A DNA stretch of 35,890 nt from an uncultured Synechococcaceae cyanobacterium (GCA_902573335.1 CACGJI010000004.1:1-35890), one strand, 5' to 3'. Numbered from the stretch's first letter, positions 1 through 8,817 are shown. A program made the numbers and translations. Notes: generated by a model not told the origin, from the letters alone.

Positions 1-3000
1 GAAATCCATCTCCATCAGATAAATTTGCAAAAATTTCTCTAAAATGTTTATCAACTTCTGTAAATGCTTGCATAAAAGCCTCCTGACGCATAGTAGATAC
101 AGTTTCTATTCTCAGCAATAATTCGGATCTTTCATTAGATAGAATTTCTAATTTTTCTCGCAAACCATTTAATCTCTCAATTAATTCTTCTAGTTCATCA
201 AGAGCCAACATATTAACAGGTTCTAAGCTTTGTAGTTTTGTATTTATGATCGAAATTTCTGATTGCAAAGATTCAAGACTCTTCCCTTCATATTCTCCAA
301 ACTCCGGGGAAGGATTAGGTAGATCTTTTTTATAATTTTCTAATTTTATTTTCTCGCTCCTCATCTCTTCTTTAAGAGAATGCATATCCCTTTCAAGATA
401 TTCAAGCTTCAACAGATAGTTATTATATTCTTGCCTTTTATTTGAAATTGAAGAGTTCAATTCATCTCTTTTCCTTCTCAATAAACCTAAATCCTTTTCT
501 AGAGAATTTTTTTGATTATCGAGATCTAAAAGCTCTTTTTTAAATTCATCTCTTTTATCTATCCATTCACTATGAGCAATTGCGAGTTGTTTAATAGATT
601 CCTGCAAGTTTTTTTCTTGTAGCAAAGTAATTTTTAATGAATTATTGATGCGCTCCTTATTTAAAGCAAATTGATTCTTTTTATCTATTAATGTATCTCT
701 CTCCTTAATAAGTAATTCAAGTTTTTTATCAAGATTATTAAAATCGTTATTAAAAGCTATTAATGATGATTTTTTATTTTTTTCATAATTTGCCTTTTGA
801 ATGGTTTGTAATTGATCAGCCTTATCATGATAAGGCTTCAATTCACTTTTTAAATGATCTAAATCGTTTACTAGTAAATTATTAGCTGTATCAAGTTTAT
901 TTAATCTCGATTTACATTCCTCAATTCTTTGCGAGACAGCCTTAAGAGAATCTTGATTGACCTCAATTTCTGTATTAAATGAGGCACAATCCTCAATTAT
1001 TTGACTGTGGTTAGAATTTAATTTACTAAGTCTATTATTTTTTATTATCAAATCATTATTTGACTCTTTTAAAGCTTCTTCGATAACTAATAATCTTTCT
1101 TTTATGGGACTAGAATCATCAATATCATTGTGAATTCCAAACCTATAAGCCAAATCTTTATTTAACTTACTGCCTCCTGTAATAGCGCCACTTGTTTCTA
1201 ATAATTCACCACTTAAGGTAACCAACCTATTTTTTTGTGTAGATAACCTAGCTGAGGATAGGTCTGAAAAAACCAAAGTATCTCCAAAAACATATCGAAA
1301 AACATCTGAATAGACTTCATCAAAAGTAATTAGATTAATAGCCTTATCAATAAATCCATTCTCCCTGTTATTTTCAAATCTTGAAATTACATAATTCTTT
1401 TTTTGACTTTTAATTCTATTTAAAGGTAAAAAAGTTAATCTTCCCGCTTTCTTCTTTTTAAGAATTTCAATTGCTTTAGCAGCAATATGATCATTATCAA
1501 CAACAATTTGTCCTAATCTATTTCCAGCAGCAATTTCTAATGCATATCTATTTTTTTCACTGACCTCTCCAAGTTGAGCTACATAACCATGTATACCCTC
1601 TAACCCTGCTTCTAAGAGAATTCTGAGAGCATATGAACCCCTAGATTCGTTTAAAGCTTCCTTCCTGCTTTCGAATCTAGATAAATCCTTTTCAAGCCTT
1701 AATTGCTCGTTATTTAGCCTTGATTTGGTTTTAATTAATAAATCAATTTCATTTTTTAAAGAATTAATTTCTGCACTATTACTTGCCAAGTTTTTATTCT
1801 TTCTATCGGATGTCTCTTTTTTTCTTTGATTTCCCTCAAAAAGTTTCTGCTTTTCTAACTCTAAGGAGTCGATCTGAGACAATATCTCATCTTTTTGAAT
1901 ATTATTTTGAATGGTTTCTTCTTCAATTTTCCTTTTTTTTATTTCCAAAGGATTAATTTGATTTTTTATACTTTCAAGCTCAGCATTTAATTTGATACTT
2001 TGTTTTGAGAATTCTCCAGATTCTCCAGCCGCATCAGAAAGTTTTTTTCTGGATAGTTTGTGTTTTAGAGTGAGATCATCAATTTGCAAGTTCAATTGAT
2101 TTAAAAAATTATCATCGAAATTTTCTTGTCTCATCTTTTCTGACTCGATATTCCTCTTAGAAATTGCAATTTCATCTCTCTGGTTTTGTAATTTAATACC
2201 TTCTTCTTTATTCAGACTTGATATCCTATCAAGTTCTCTCAAGCTAGAATTAATACTCCCAATATCAGAATTTACTTTTATCAATTTATCCTCTCCTTTC
2301 TCCTTAAGCTCATCAACAAGTATTTTCAAAGCATCTTCTAAGACTGATATTTCTTTACTAATAGATTCTTTTTGTTTATGAAATAAAATTTTATTTTTTT
2401 CAATTTCACTTTCTTTTTTTTCAATAGCTTCAACATGCTTTACTTGTTTTTCAAAAATAAGAACTTTCTCAAGTTCCATTATTTGTAATAGTTTTGCCTT
2501 TAACTCTTTATATCGCTTTGCTTTTTCACATTCTTTTTCAAGCTTATTTTTAATAGATTGCAATTCATTTTCTAAAATTTCACATCTTTCTTGTCTTTCG
2601 AAAACGTCATTTAATTTTGCATTAGTTTGTTCTATTCTTGTATCAAAAAGTGCGACTCCTGCTAATTCATCAATAAGATTTCTCCTCTCCTTATTATTCA
2701 TTGATACAATTCTTGTTACATCGCCCTGCATAACAACATTGCTGCCCTCAGGATCAACACTAATATCCCTTAATATTCTCTGTATTTGTTGCAAAGTACA
2801 TTGTTTTCCATCAGAAGTATAAGTAGAAGCATAAGAACCACCTGGCATAAGCCTTAATTTTCTAGAAACTAACCATTCTTTTTGACCTTTATTAAGGGCA
2901 ATTTCTTCTTCTTCTAGTTCCAAAGGCGGAAGGTCCTCTCTAGGAGACCAATCTTGAATATTAAATTTTACCGATACAGATGTTTCTGATGACTTACCCT

Positions 3001-3217
3001 CTTTAACTTTGGAGTTATTTATTAGATCTGGTAATCTTTCAGCCCTCATCCCTCGACTATTAGCTAGACCTAAACAGAATAAAATTCCGTCTAAAATATT
3101 ACTTTTCCCAGAACCGTTAGGACCCGTAACCACCGTAAAACCTTCTTCAAGAGGAATTTTTACATTTCCCCCAAAAGATTTAAAATTCTCAAACTCGACC
3201 TGATTGATATGTACCAA
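1..3217 (-). CDS. smc: Chromosome segregation protein SMC, C-terminal end truncated by the left window edge
   Basis: Reverse-strand reading is open from about 3217 to the window start (not in the ORF track because it has no stop inside the window). N-term VHINQVEFENFKSFGG..VVTGPNGSGKSNILDGILFCLG (Walker A), long coiled-coil middle, C-terminal AFTEVDKHFREIFANLSDGDGF. Start looks like TTG at 3217 or 3223, just after an in-frame TGA. Confidence 0.95.
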   Translation of the reverse strand, partial: MVHINQVEFENFKSFGGNVKIPLEEGFTVVTGPNGSGKSNILDGILFCLGLANSRGMRAERLPDLINNSKVKEGKSSETSVSVKFNIQDWSPREDLPPLELEEEEIALNKGQKEWLVSRKLRLMPGGSYASTYTSDGKQCTLQQIQRILRDISVDPEGSNVVMQGDVTRIVSMNNKERRNLIDELAGVALFDTRIEQTNAKLNDVFERQERCEILENELQSIKNKLEKECEKAKRYKELKAKLLQIMELEKVLIFEKQVKHVEAIEKKESEIEKNKILFHKQKESISKEISVLEDALKILVDELKEKGEDKLIKVNSDIGSINSSLRELDRISSLNKEEGIKLQNQRDEIAISKRNIESEKMRQENFDDNFLNQLNLQIDDLTLKHKLSRKKLSDAAGESGEFSKQSIKLNAELESIKNQINPLEIKKRKIEEETIQNNIQKDEILSQIDSLELEKQKLFEGNQRKKETSDRKNKNLASNSAEINSLKNEIDLLIKTKSRLNNEQLRLEKDLSRFESRKEALNESRGSYALRILLEAGLEGIHGYVAQLGEVSEKNRYALEIAAGNRLGQIVVDNDHIAAKAIEILKKKKAGRLTFLPLNRIKSQKKNYVISRFENNRENGFIDKAINLITFDEVYSDVFRYVFGDTLVFSDLSSARLSTQKNRLVTLSGELLETSGAITGGSKLNKDLAYRFGIHNDIDDSSPIKERLLVIEEALKESNNDLIIKNNRLSKLNSNHSQIIEDCASFNTEIEVNQDSLKAVSQRIEECKSRLNKLDTANNLLVNDLDHLKSELKPYHDKADQLQTIQKANYEKNKKSSLIAFNNDFNNLDKKLELLIKERDTLIDKKNQFALNKERINNSLKITLLQEKNLQESIKQLAIAHSEWIDKRDEFKKELLDLDNQKNSLEKDLGLLRRKRDELNSSISNKRQEYNNYLLKLEYLERDMHSLKEEMRSEKIKLENYKKDLPNPSPEFGEYEGKSLESLQSEISIINTKLQSLEPVNMLALDELEELIERLNGLREKLEILSNERSELLLRIETVSTMRQEAFMQAFTEVDKHFREIFANLSDGDGF

Positions 3218-3299
3218 TCTCAAGTCTCAATAGCTAAATAAGAATAACTAATATGCAAAAATTCTCAATAGAAATATTACGTTTATTTATAAATGTATA

Positions 3300-3662
3300 T
3301 TAATAATTTTTGCTCAATCGGCAAAAATTAGCCGAAATTTCAAATAAACCATAAAGAAGTTCTCCATCCAAAATGAATCTATAATATTCAGAGTCAAATT
3401 TATCAGAAACGTTTTTAAATATTCCATGATCAATTCTTTTTACAAACCCTCTATTATCAGAAAGTTCGTGTTCTATCCTGGATAGCCATACAAGTCTATG
3501 ATTTGGCTGCTTATAAATTTCTATTGAAGCTTGATTTAATAGAGGTAGTTTTAAAAATTTCCAAGTTAAACAATCTATTCCATTTTCAACAAGAAAATCA
3601 TAATGAATATTTACAGAGTTAGCAAAATAAACTTTATGTTCAAGCAAAACCCATTTATTCAT
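3300..3662 (-). CDS. Conserved hypothetical protein, 120 aa
   Basis: ORF in track, good protein-like composition, same strand as smc and not antisense to another gene. Confidence 0.7.
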   Translation of the reverse strand: MNKWVLLEHKVYFANSVNIHYDFLVENGIDCLTWKFLKLPLLNQASIEIYKQPNHRLVWLSRIEHELSDNRGFVKRIDHGIFKNVSDKFDSEYYRFILDGELLYGLFEISANFCRLSKNY

Positions 3663-3745
3663 TATCTAGTTGATAAATAAATCAAATCTATTTTCAAAAC
3701 AAAGTTGAGATAAAGATATATTTTCTTACAGATGGTTCCTGTTAT

Positions 3746-3883
3746 TTAATTACTTGCATCAGGAACAAATCGTAAAGCAATGAATAGCAAACTTCCAGCT
3801 CCTGCAATAGCTGCAGCTACTAATCCAAAATCTGTAGGGATTGTGCGAGATGCAAAAATTAATGATGCAAATGTAATATCCAT
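3746..3883 (-). CDS. Small single-TM peptide, 45 aa (51 aa if the in-frame ATG at 3901 is used)
   Basis: Read by hand on the reverse strand: MDITFASLIFASRTIPTDFGLVAAAIAGAGSLLFIALRFVPDASN*, with a plausible TM helix. Below the track length cutoff. Confidence 0.6.
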   Translation of the reverse strand: MDITFASLIFASRTIPTDFGLVAAAIAGAGSLLFIALRFVPDASN

Positions 3884-4071
3884 GATGAAATTTAAACTCA
3901 TTTAATAAATTCAGTAATAGCTTAACAAAACCTTCTTACAGAAAAGAGTAGATAAATAAAATGTAAATAAACTTTTATATGTTTTTATTCTATATAAATC
4001 GAACAATTCTTTAGATAAGGGTTCCAAATTAAGAAAATAGGGTCTAATCTTAAAATAAATAAGTTTAAATA

Positions 4072-4533
4072 ATGGAGACTTACCATCCTCCCGAAGAAGT
4101 AAAAGAAAAAAAAGATAACTCTGATCTTCCTGAAAAAGAAGATATCTCAGAAAAATGGTTACTTGAAAAAATTGACAGTCTAATACCTTTAATAAAAGAA
4201 AAATGGCCTAACATTGCACAACAAACCCTTCAAACCACAAAAGGGAGTATTGATGATTTAGTTGAAGTGATAGCCAGCCATAGTGGAACCTCAGCAATTG
4301 GAATAAAAAGCCAACTATTTGAAATTATTGATTCTATAAGAGAAAACAATTGGGAAATATCAGAAAAAATTGAGCCTATAGAAAGTCAATTAGAAGAATT
4401 ATTAGAAGAACTGAACAATACACTTAGACCCAAAATAGAAAGTCCAATAAGAAAAAAACCACTATTATCTATTGCTATTGCGGCTGGTATTGGTTTACTA
4501 ATAGGAACTCTCCTAAACAGCGGCAGAAAATAA
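4072..4533 (+). CDS. YqjD/ElaB-like (DUF883-like) protein with C-terminal glycine-rich TM anchor
   Basis: Amphipathic/charged body followed by C-term KPLLSIAIAAGIGLLIGTLLNSGRK, resembling the DUF883 membrane anchor. Followed 1 nt later by a YqjE-like ORF. Confidence 0.6.
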   Translation: METYHPPEEVKEKKDNSDLPEKEDISEKWLLEKIDSLIPLIKEKWPNIAQQTLQTTKGSIDDLVEVIASHSGTSAIGIKSQLFEIIDSIRENNWEISEKIEPIESQLEELLEELNNTLRPKIESPIRKKPLLSIAIAAGIGLLIGTLLNSGRK

Positions 4534-4534
4534 T

Positions 4535-4921
4535 ATGGAAAAACCCAATAATAAAAACTTTGCAAATACAGCTTCTAGAATTTCGGCTATCGCAAGTTCA
4601 GTAATGGATTTACACGTCAGAATAGCTCTTCAAGAAGTGGATAGAGAAAAAAGAAGATTAATTAGTGGTGGAATATTTCTGGCAATTGGAAGCACATTAC
4701 TATTATTAGTACTAATTTGCATTCATATTATTTTTTATCTTTTTCTAAAAAATTATAATAACTGGAATATTGAATATAATTTATTGCTAATAATATTGAT
4801 CGATTTATTTCTTGCAGGCTTAAGTTTGAAGCTTGGAGGAAAATTAGCCAAAGGACCATATCTTCCTCAAACATTAGAGGGTTTAGGCAAGACAACAAAG
4901 GCCGTTTTAGGCAAAAAATAA
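4535..4921 (+). CDS. YqjE-like (phage holin superfamily 6 / DUF1469-like) membrane protein
   Basis: 128 aa with two hydrophobic segments and a preceding amphipathic helix (MDLHVRIALQEVDREKRRLISGGIFLAIGSTLLLLVLI). Operonic with the YqjD-like ORF. Confidence 0.55.
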   Translation: MEKPNNKNFANTASRISAIASSVMDLHVRIALQEVDREKRRLISGGIFLAIGSTLLLLVLICIHIIFYLFLKNYNNWNIEYNLLLIILIDLFLAGLSLKLGGKLAKGPYLPQTLEGLGKTTKAVLGKK

Positions 4922-4922
4922 A

Positions 4923-6047
4923 TTACCTAATTAAATACTTTATCCACCTACAATCTATCCCCCCATTACTAACAGGAATTTTCAATGAAGATTTCATTTT
5001 CAAATATTTTGTTAGTTTTGGATTTCCACTTAGAAGCCAAAATTCCCAACCTGAAAAATTATTCTTTAGGAAGATTCCCATTTGTTCATATAAACAAATC
5101 AATTCATTTTCATCGCCTAATTTTTTGCCGTATGGAGGATTACATATGATAATCCCAGGTGTACAAGTTAATTGGAGTGCTAAAAAATCATTATTTATAA
5201 GCTCAATATAATTTTCGAGTCCAGCTAATGATATGTTTACATTCGCCTGCTCAAAAACCTTTTTATTAATTTCACACCCTATTATTGTTGGTAATTTTTC
5301 ATAATTTATAATTTTATTTTTTGCCTTATTTTTTTCATTAAGATAAATATCTTTCCTAAAGTCCAACCAATTCTCAAAAAGATATACTTGATCAATATTT
5401 ATGGGAACTCCAAGGAATTGGTTGACTGCCTCAATTAAAAAAGTTCCTGAGCCACACATAAAATCTATTAATGGAACTTTGCCATTCCATTGAGTCATAT
5501 TTATCAATCCAGAAGCTAAATTTTCTTTTAATGGAGCATTTCCAATTGCGGGTCTATAGCCTCTTTTGTGTAAGCTTTCTACGCTGCTTTGAAGACTGAG
5601 AATTGCTTTATTGTTATTTAAATGCAGATGAATTATAAAATCAGGATTATCTAGAGAAATATTTGATCTTTTATTCCAAACTACCTGTTGCAAATCAGTT
5701 ATAGAATTTTTTACTTCAAGAGCAGTGAAATGAGTATGACTTAAAGAAGATGTTCTCCCAGTTACTTGAACATTAAACGTTTTATCAAAGTGCAACCAAT
5801 TTAACCAATCAAATGAATCTCTAACCCCCGCATATAAAGATTGCTTGTCATAGCAATTAAAACTTGCAATTTCTCTATAAAAACGAAAAGCTAATCTGGA
5901 ATAGAAATGAACTCTATAAAAAGTTTCAAAATCACATTCAAAATTAATAAATCTTTTATAAGTATTAATATTAAAGCCGCCTAAATTTGAAATTTCTTCT
6001 GCTAAAGATTTCTCTAGTCCCTCCGGAGATGATGCCACTACATTCAT
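4923..6047 (-). CDS. THUMP-domain N6-adenine/guanine-N2 RNA methyltransferase (RlmL/Trm14-like)
   Basis: PLIDFMCGSGTFLIEAV SAM motif, GCEINKKVFEQANVNISLAGL, catalytic IICNPPYGKKLG. Confidence 0.88.
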   Translation of the reverse strand: MNVVASSPEGLEKSLAEEISNLGGFNINTYKRFINFECDFETFYRVHFYSRLAFRFYREIASFNCYDKQSLYAGVRDSFDWLNWLHFDKTFNVQVTGRTSSLSHTHFTALEVKNSITDLQQVVWNKRSNISLDNPDFIIHLHLNNNKAILSLQSSVESLHKRGYRPAIGNAPLKENLASGLINMTQWNGKVPLIDFMCGSGTFLIEAVNQFLGVPINIDQVYLFENWLDFRKDIYLNEKNKAKNKIINYEKLPTIIGCEINKKVFEQANVNISLAGLENYIELINNDFLALQLTCTPGIIICNPPYGKKLGDENELICLYEQMGIFLKNNFSGWEFWLLSGNPKLTKYLKMKSSLKIPVSNGGIDCRWIKYLIR

Positions 6048-6107
6048 ATACGATAAAACTTAATAAAAAAACTATTCAATAACCATTTTGCCTGTCAGAA
6101 TATAAAT

Positions 6108-6171
6108 GTCCAATTGGACTAGGTGATCTCAACCGATGTTTCGGACAGCGGTTCGATTCCGCTCAACTCCA
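6108..6171 (+). ncRNA. ssrA: tmRNA acceptor piece (3' portion of the canonical tmRNA, encoded first); 5' end approximate
   Basis: T-arm AGCGG-TTCGATT-CCGCT and CAACTCC(A) at 6164-6171, which pairs with GGGGTTG at 6178-6184 (7 bp with one G.U). CTCAACCGA (6128-6136) and GTTTCGG (6138-6144) are complementary to the coding piece (P2-like helix). Confidence 0.85.
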
Positions 6172-6177
6172 CTGTTT

Positions 6178-6375
6178 GGGGTTGTAATGGTTTCGACGGG
6201 GCATAAGGAAGGTGACTGAAGCCGGCTCGGTTAGAGCAAAAACACAAATGCTAACAAAATCGTTAGTTTCTCCCGTCAAACAGCACCAGTTGCTGCTTGA
6301 TCCTAAAGGAGATGGGGTTATATCAGCCTTATCAACCAAATGATACGAGGAGTCTGGAAGGACTCCACTTTTTTT
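6178..6375 (+). ncRNA. ssrA: tmRNA coding piece of a two-piece permuted tmRNA; tag ANKIVSFSRQTAPVAA
   Basis: GGGGTTGTAATGGTTTCGACGGGG 5' element. Tag reading frame 6250-6300: GCT AAC AAA ATC GTT AGT TTC TCC CGT CAA ACA GCA CCA GTT GCT GCT TGA. Mature 3' end not known precisely. Confidence 0.93.
6349..6375 (+). terminator. Rho-independent-type terminator of the tmRNA transcript
   Basis: GGAGTC-TGGAAG-GACTCC hairpin followed by ACTTTTTTT. Confidence 0.75.
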
Positions 6376-6527
6376 AAATAACTAAGAAGTTGTAATAGAT
6401 AATTTATTAGTGTGTAAATATTGCTGCAAATGCTTGTATTAAAAAGATTTTATTTATTTTTTTAAGTATAAATACTGAGAAGATAAGTTTTAAATTAATT
6501 TATCTTATTAAAAACTAATCTTGCAAA

Positions 6528-6665
6528 ATGGAATCTAATAAAAAACTGAATTACTTGATATTAAATCTCAAACCAAAAATTATTAGATTCACTGGCGAAA
6601 AATTTCCCAATGAACTATGGAATAGTGGTTATCAAATTAAAAAAAATAAAAAAATATCTAGCTAA
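6528..6665 (+). CDS. Possible small basic ORF, 45 aa
   Basis: MESNKKLNYLILNLKPKIIRFTGEKFPNELWNSGYQIKKNKKISS*; in intergenic space, non-overlapping. Coding status uncertain. Confidence 0.35.
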   Translation: MESNKKLNYLILNLKPKIIRFTGEKFPNELWNSGYQIKKNKKISS

Positions 6666-6673
6666 AAATTTAA

Positions 6674-7636
6674 TTAGATACTTGAAAAAGGATTTTTAGG
6701 CATTTTTTTTAAACATTTTTTTGAAAATTCCTGAATTACTTTAAATTCACTTTTATTTAAATTCCACTTAAACACATTCGATACATCTATAACTTGAGAT
6801 TTTTTTCGCATTCCAACGAGTGGAATAGCTCCTTGATAACAACACCAATTAATTGCTACTTGCGCTTGGGAAACTGATCTTTGATTTGCAATTCTTTTTA
6901 AACACCTCCGCAATTCATATGTTGGTTTTTTATAGTTTTCAAATAATGCATTGCGAATAAAACTTTTTTCTTTATTCTCTTCTTTATCTGGATCAATACA
7001 AAGTATTCCAAAGGACAAAGGACTATAAGCAAAGAAATCAATATTATTTTCTTCGCAAATTTTTTTTACCTGATATTGTTTTCCTAAATCGGGAGCAAGC
7101 AAAGAAAACTGTATCTGAACACTCTTTAGGCTCTGATCTCTTTTTGCCAAGAAATTAATTAATTTCATCAATCTTTTAGGGCCTATATTTGATAAGCCTA
7201 TTTGAAAATCAAAGCCTTCATCTTTTAAATCGCAAAGATTATTCAACAGCCCTAATTCCTGCCAAGGATTGTATATTGCTGTTGACCAATGTAATTGCAC
7301 TATATCTAATTTGTTATTAAGTCTTTCTAAACTTTTCAAAAAAGGTTTATTAAAACCTCTGTTACCTATTCTCCAGGGATAAGGTGCAAGTTTGGTTGCT
7401 ACTTGAATTCTTTTTTTCTTTGCTGAAGGAGTATTTAGTAAAAATTTTCCTATCAACAATTCACTTCTACCCTGAAGATTCCCAGTACCGTAAGAATCTG
7501 CAGTATCAATTAGATCGAAACCTCTTCGTAACGCTTCATTATATGTCTCACGTAAATCATCGTCATTTGTAGATTGGTAATTCCAGAAAAGCTTATTCCC
7601 CCAAGACCACGTTCCTAATCCAATTCTTTTCTTCAC
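6674..7636 (-). CDS. Aldo/keto reductase family oxidoreductase
   Basis: IGLGTWSWGN, FDLIDTADSYG, LDIVQLHW, FAYSPLSFGIL motifs; GTG start. Confidence 0.92.
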   Translation of the reverse strand: MKKRIGLGTWSWGNKLFWNYQSTNDDDLRETYNEALRRGFDLIDTADSYGTGNLQGRSELLIGKFLLNTPSAKKKRIQVATKLAPYPWRIGNRGFNKPFLKSLERLNNKLDIVQLHWSTAIYNPWQELGLLNNLCDLKDEGFDFQIGLSNIGPKRLMKLINFLAKRDQSLKSVQIQFSLLAPDLGKQYQVKKICEENNIDFFAYSPLSFGILCIDPDKEENKEKSFIRNALFENYKKPTYELRRCLKRIANQRSVSQAQVAINWCCYQGAIPLVGMRKKSQVIDVSNVFKWNLNKSEFKVIQEFSKKCLKKMPKNPFSSI

Positions 7637-7786
7637 TAGCCAATTTAAATAAGGAACTTTATAAGGTTATCTAAAAATATTAACTTCTTTAAAATATTTC
7701 AAAAAATAAGTTTTAAAGCATTAAAAATCAATTTCTCTTGACATTAACAAATTATTCTCCAAAGTAAGAGAAATAAAAAGAAAAAA

Positions 7787-8458
7787 TTGTTCATTACCGT
7801 TTGCGGGCAAAAAGGGGGTGTGGCCAAGACCTGCACAAGTATTCACCTTGCTAGTGTTTGGCATTCTGAAGGTAAAAAAGTTTGCATAGTCGATGCCGAC
7901 AAGAACAGATCTGCTTTAGCATACGCATCAAGAGGCAATCTTCCATTTCCAGTTTTCCCCGTCAGTTCAGCTGCTAAAGCATCAAGATCATCAGAAATTG
8001 TAATAACTGATGGCCAAGCTAGCAGTGATCAAGAAGAACTTAAACACTTAGCGTATGGTTCAGATTTAGTTATCTTACCTACAACTGCAAAAGCAAGATC
8101 AGTAGAATTAACTGTTGAACTAGCTAATTTATTAAGTAACTTAAAAGTTAACCATGCAGTAGTAATAGTAAAAGTTGATTTTAGACAGCAAAAAGCAGCA
8201 CAACAAGCCAAAGCAGCTCTAGAAAATTTTGGTTTGTATGTTTTTGATACATTTATACCCTTACTTTCAGCATTTGATAAAGCAGAAGCCTCGGGCAATG
8301 CTGTATTTGAAGCTGTAGACGATTTAGGTAGATCAGATCCTCGTCGAATGACGGGCTGGTCTGCTTATTGTTCAATTGCCTCACAAATTCCATGCCTGAT
8401 TTCGAAGCCCTCATCCGACACCAACAACTTAAACAACCAACAACCAATCAGCGCTTAA
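7787..8458 (+). CDS. ParA/MinD-family ATPase, short (HTH-less) orphan type
   Basis: Deviant Walker A QKGGVAKTCTS, DADKNRSALAYA, Walker B-like SDLVILPTTA; TTG start. No ParB-like gene nearby. Confidence 0.9.
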   Translation: MFITVCGQKGGVAKTCTSIHLASVWHSEGKKVCIVDADKNRSALAYASRGNLPFPVFPVSSAAKASRSSEIVITDGQASSDQEELKHLAYGSDLVILPTTAKARSVELTVELANLLSNLKVNHAVVIVKVDFRQQKAAQQAKAALENFGLYVFDTFIPLLSAFDKAEASGNAVFEAVDDLGRSDPRRMTGWSAYCSIASQIPCLISKPSSDTNNLNNQQPISA

Positions 8459-8634
8459 AAGTAGTTGATTCTCCTAATTTTGAAGAAGAAAAAAACGAAG
8501 AAGCAATAATTAGACAATCTGGATTATTAGTTAATTTTTTTGGAGGTTTTATAGGCTCTGTAATTGGAACTTTAACAATACTGTTTCTTTATATAAATGA
8601 ATATCTACCATTAGATTTACTCAATCTTAAGTAG
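8392..8634 (+). CDS. Small single-TM protein overlapping the parA 3' end (track ORF starts at 8368)
   Basis: MPDFEALIRHQQLKQPTTNQRLKVVDSPNFEEEKNEEAIIRQSGLLVNFFGGFIGSVIGTLTILFLYINEYLPLDLLNLK. Soluble charged N-terminus plus C-terminal TM; 67-nt out-of-frame overlap with parA. Confidence 0.6.
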   Translation: MPDFEALIRHQQLKQPTTNQRLKVVDSPNFEEEKNEEAIIRQSGLLVNFFGGFIGSVIGTLTILFLYINEYLPLDLLNLK

Positions 8635-8682
8635 TAAATTCGATATTAATATCTATATAATCGATAAAACTTTGCTATCACT

Positions 8683-8817
8683 ATGTTTTACTTCAGCAAA
8701 AATATCAGATTTTTTTCCAATAGGAAACTAAAAAAAATTGCAGATTGTTTAATCATAGTTACTCAATACATTTGGATATTTTTTAGTTATAAGAACAATT
8801 CAGCGATGAAATTTTAA
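8683..8817 (+). CDS. Possible small ORF, 44 aa
   Basis: MFYFSKNIRFFSNRKLKKIADCLIIVTQYIWIFFSYKNNSAMKF*; short, AT-rich intergenic; coding status doubtful. Confidence 0.15.
   Translation: MFYFSKNIRFFSNRKLKKIADCLIIVTQYIWIFFSYKNNSAMKF

Noticed and set aside
3009-3203. 64-aa plus-strand ORF
   Set aside because: Antisense to the SMC Walker A region, which is clearly coding on the minus strand.
6146-6171. tRNA-like T-arm and acceptor sequence considered as a separate tRNA
   Set aside because: No D-arm or anticodon arm; complementarity to the downstream coding piece explains it as the tmRNA acceptor piece.
7384-7572. 62-aa plus-strand ORF
   Set aside because: Lies wholly antisense inside the well-supported aldo/keto reductase gene; no recognisable features.
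8029-8447. Two minus-strand ORFs (8029-8298 and 8253-8447)
   Set aside because: Antisense shadows of parA with no family resemblance.
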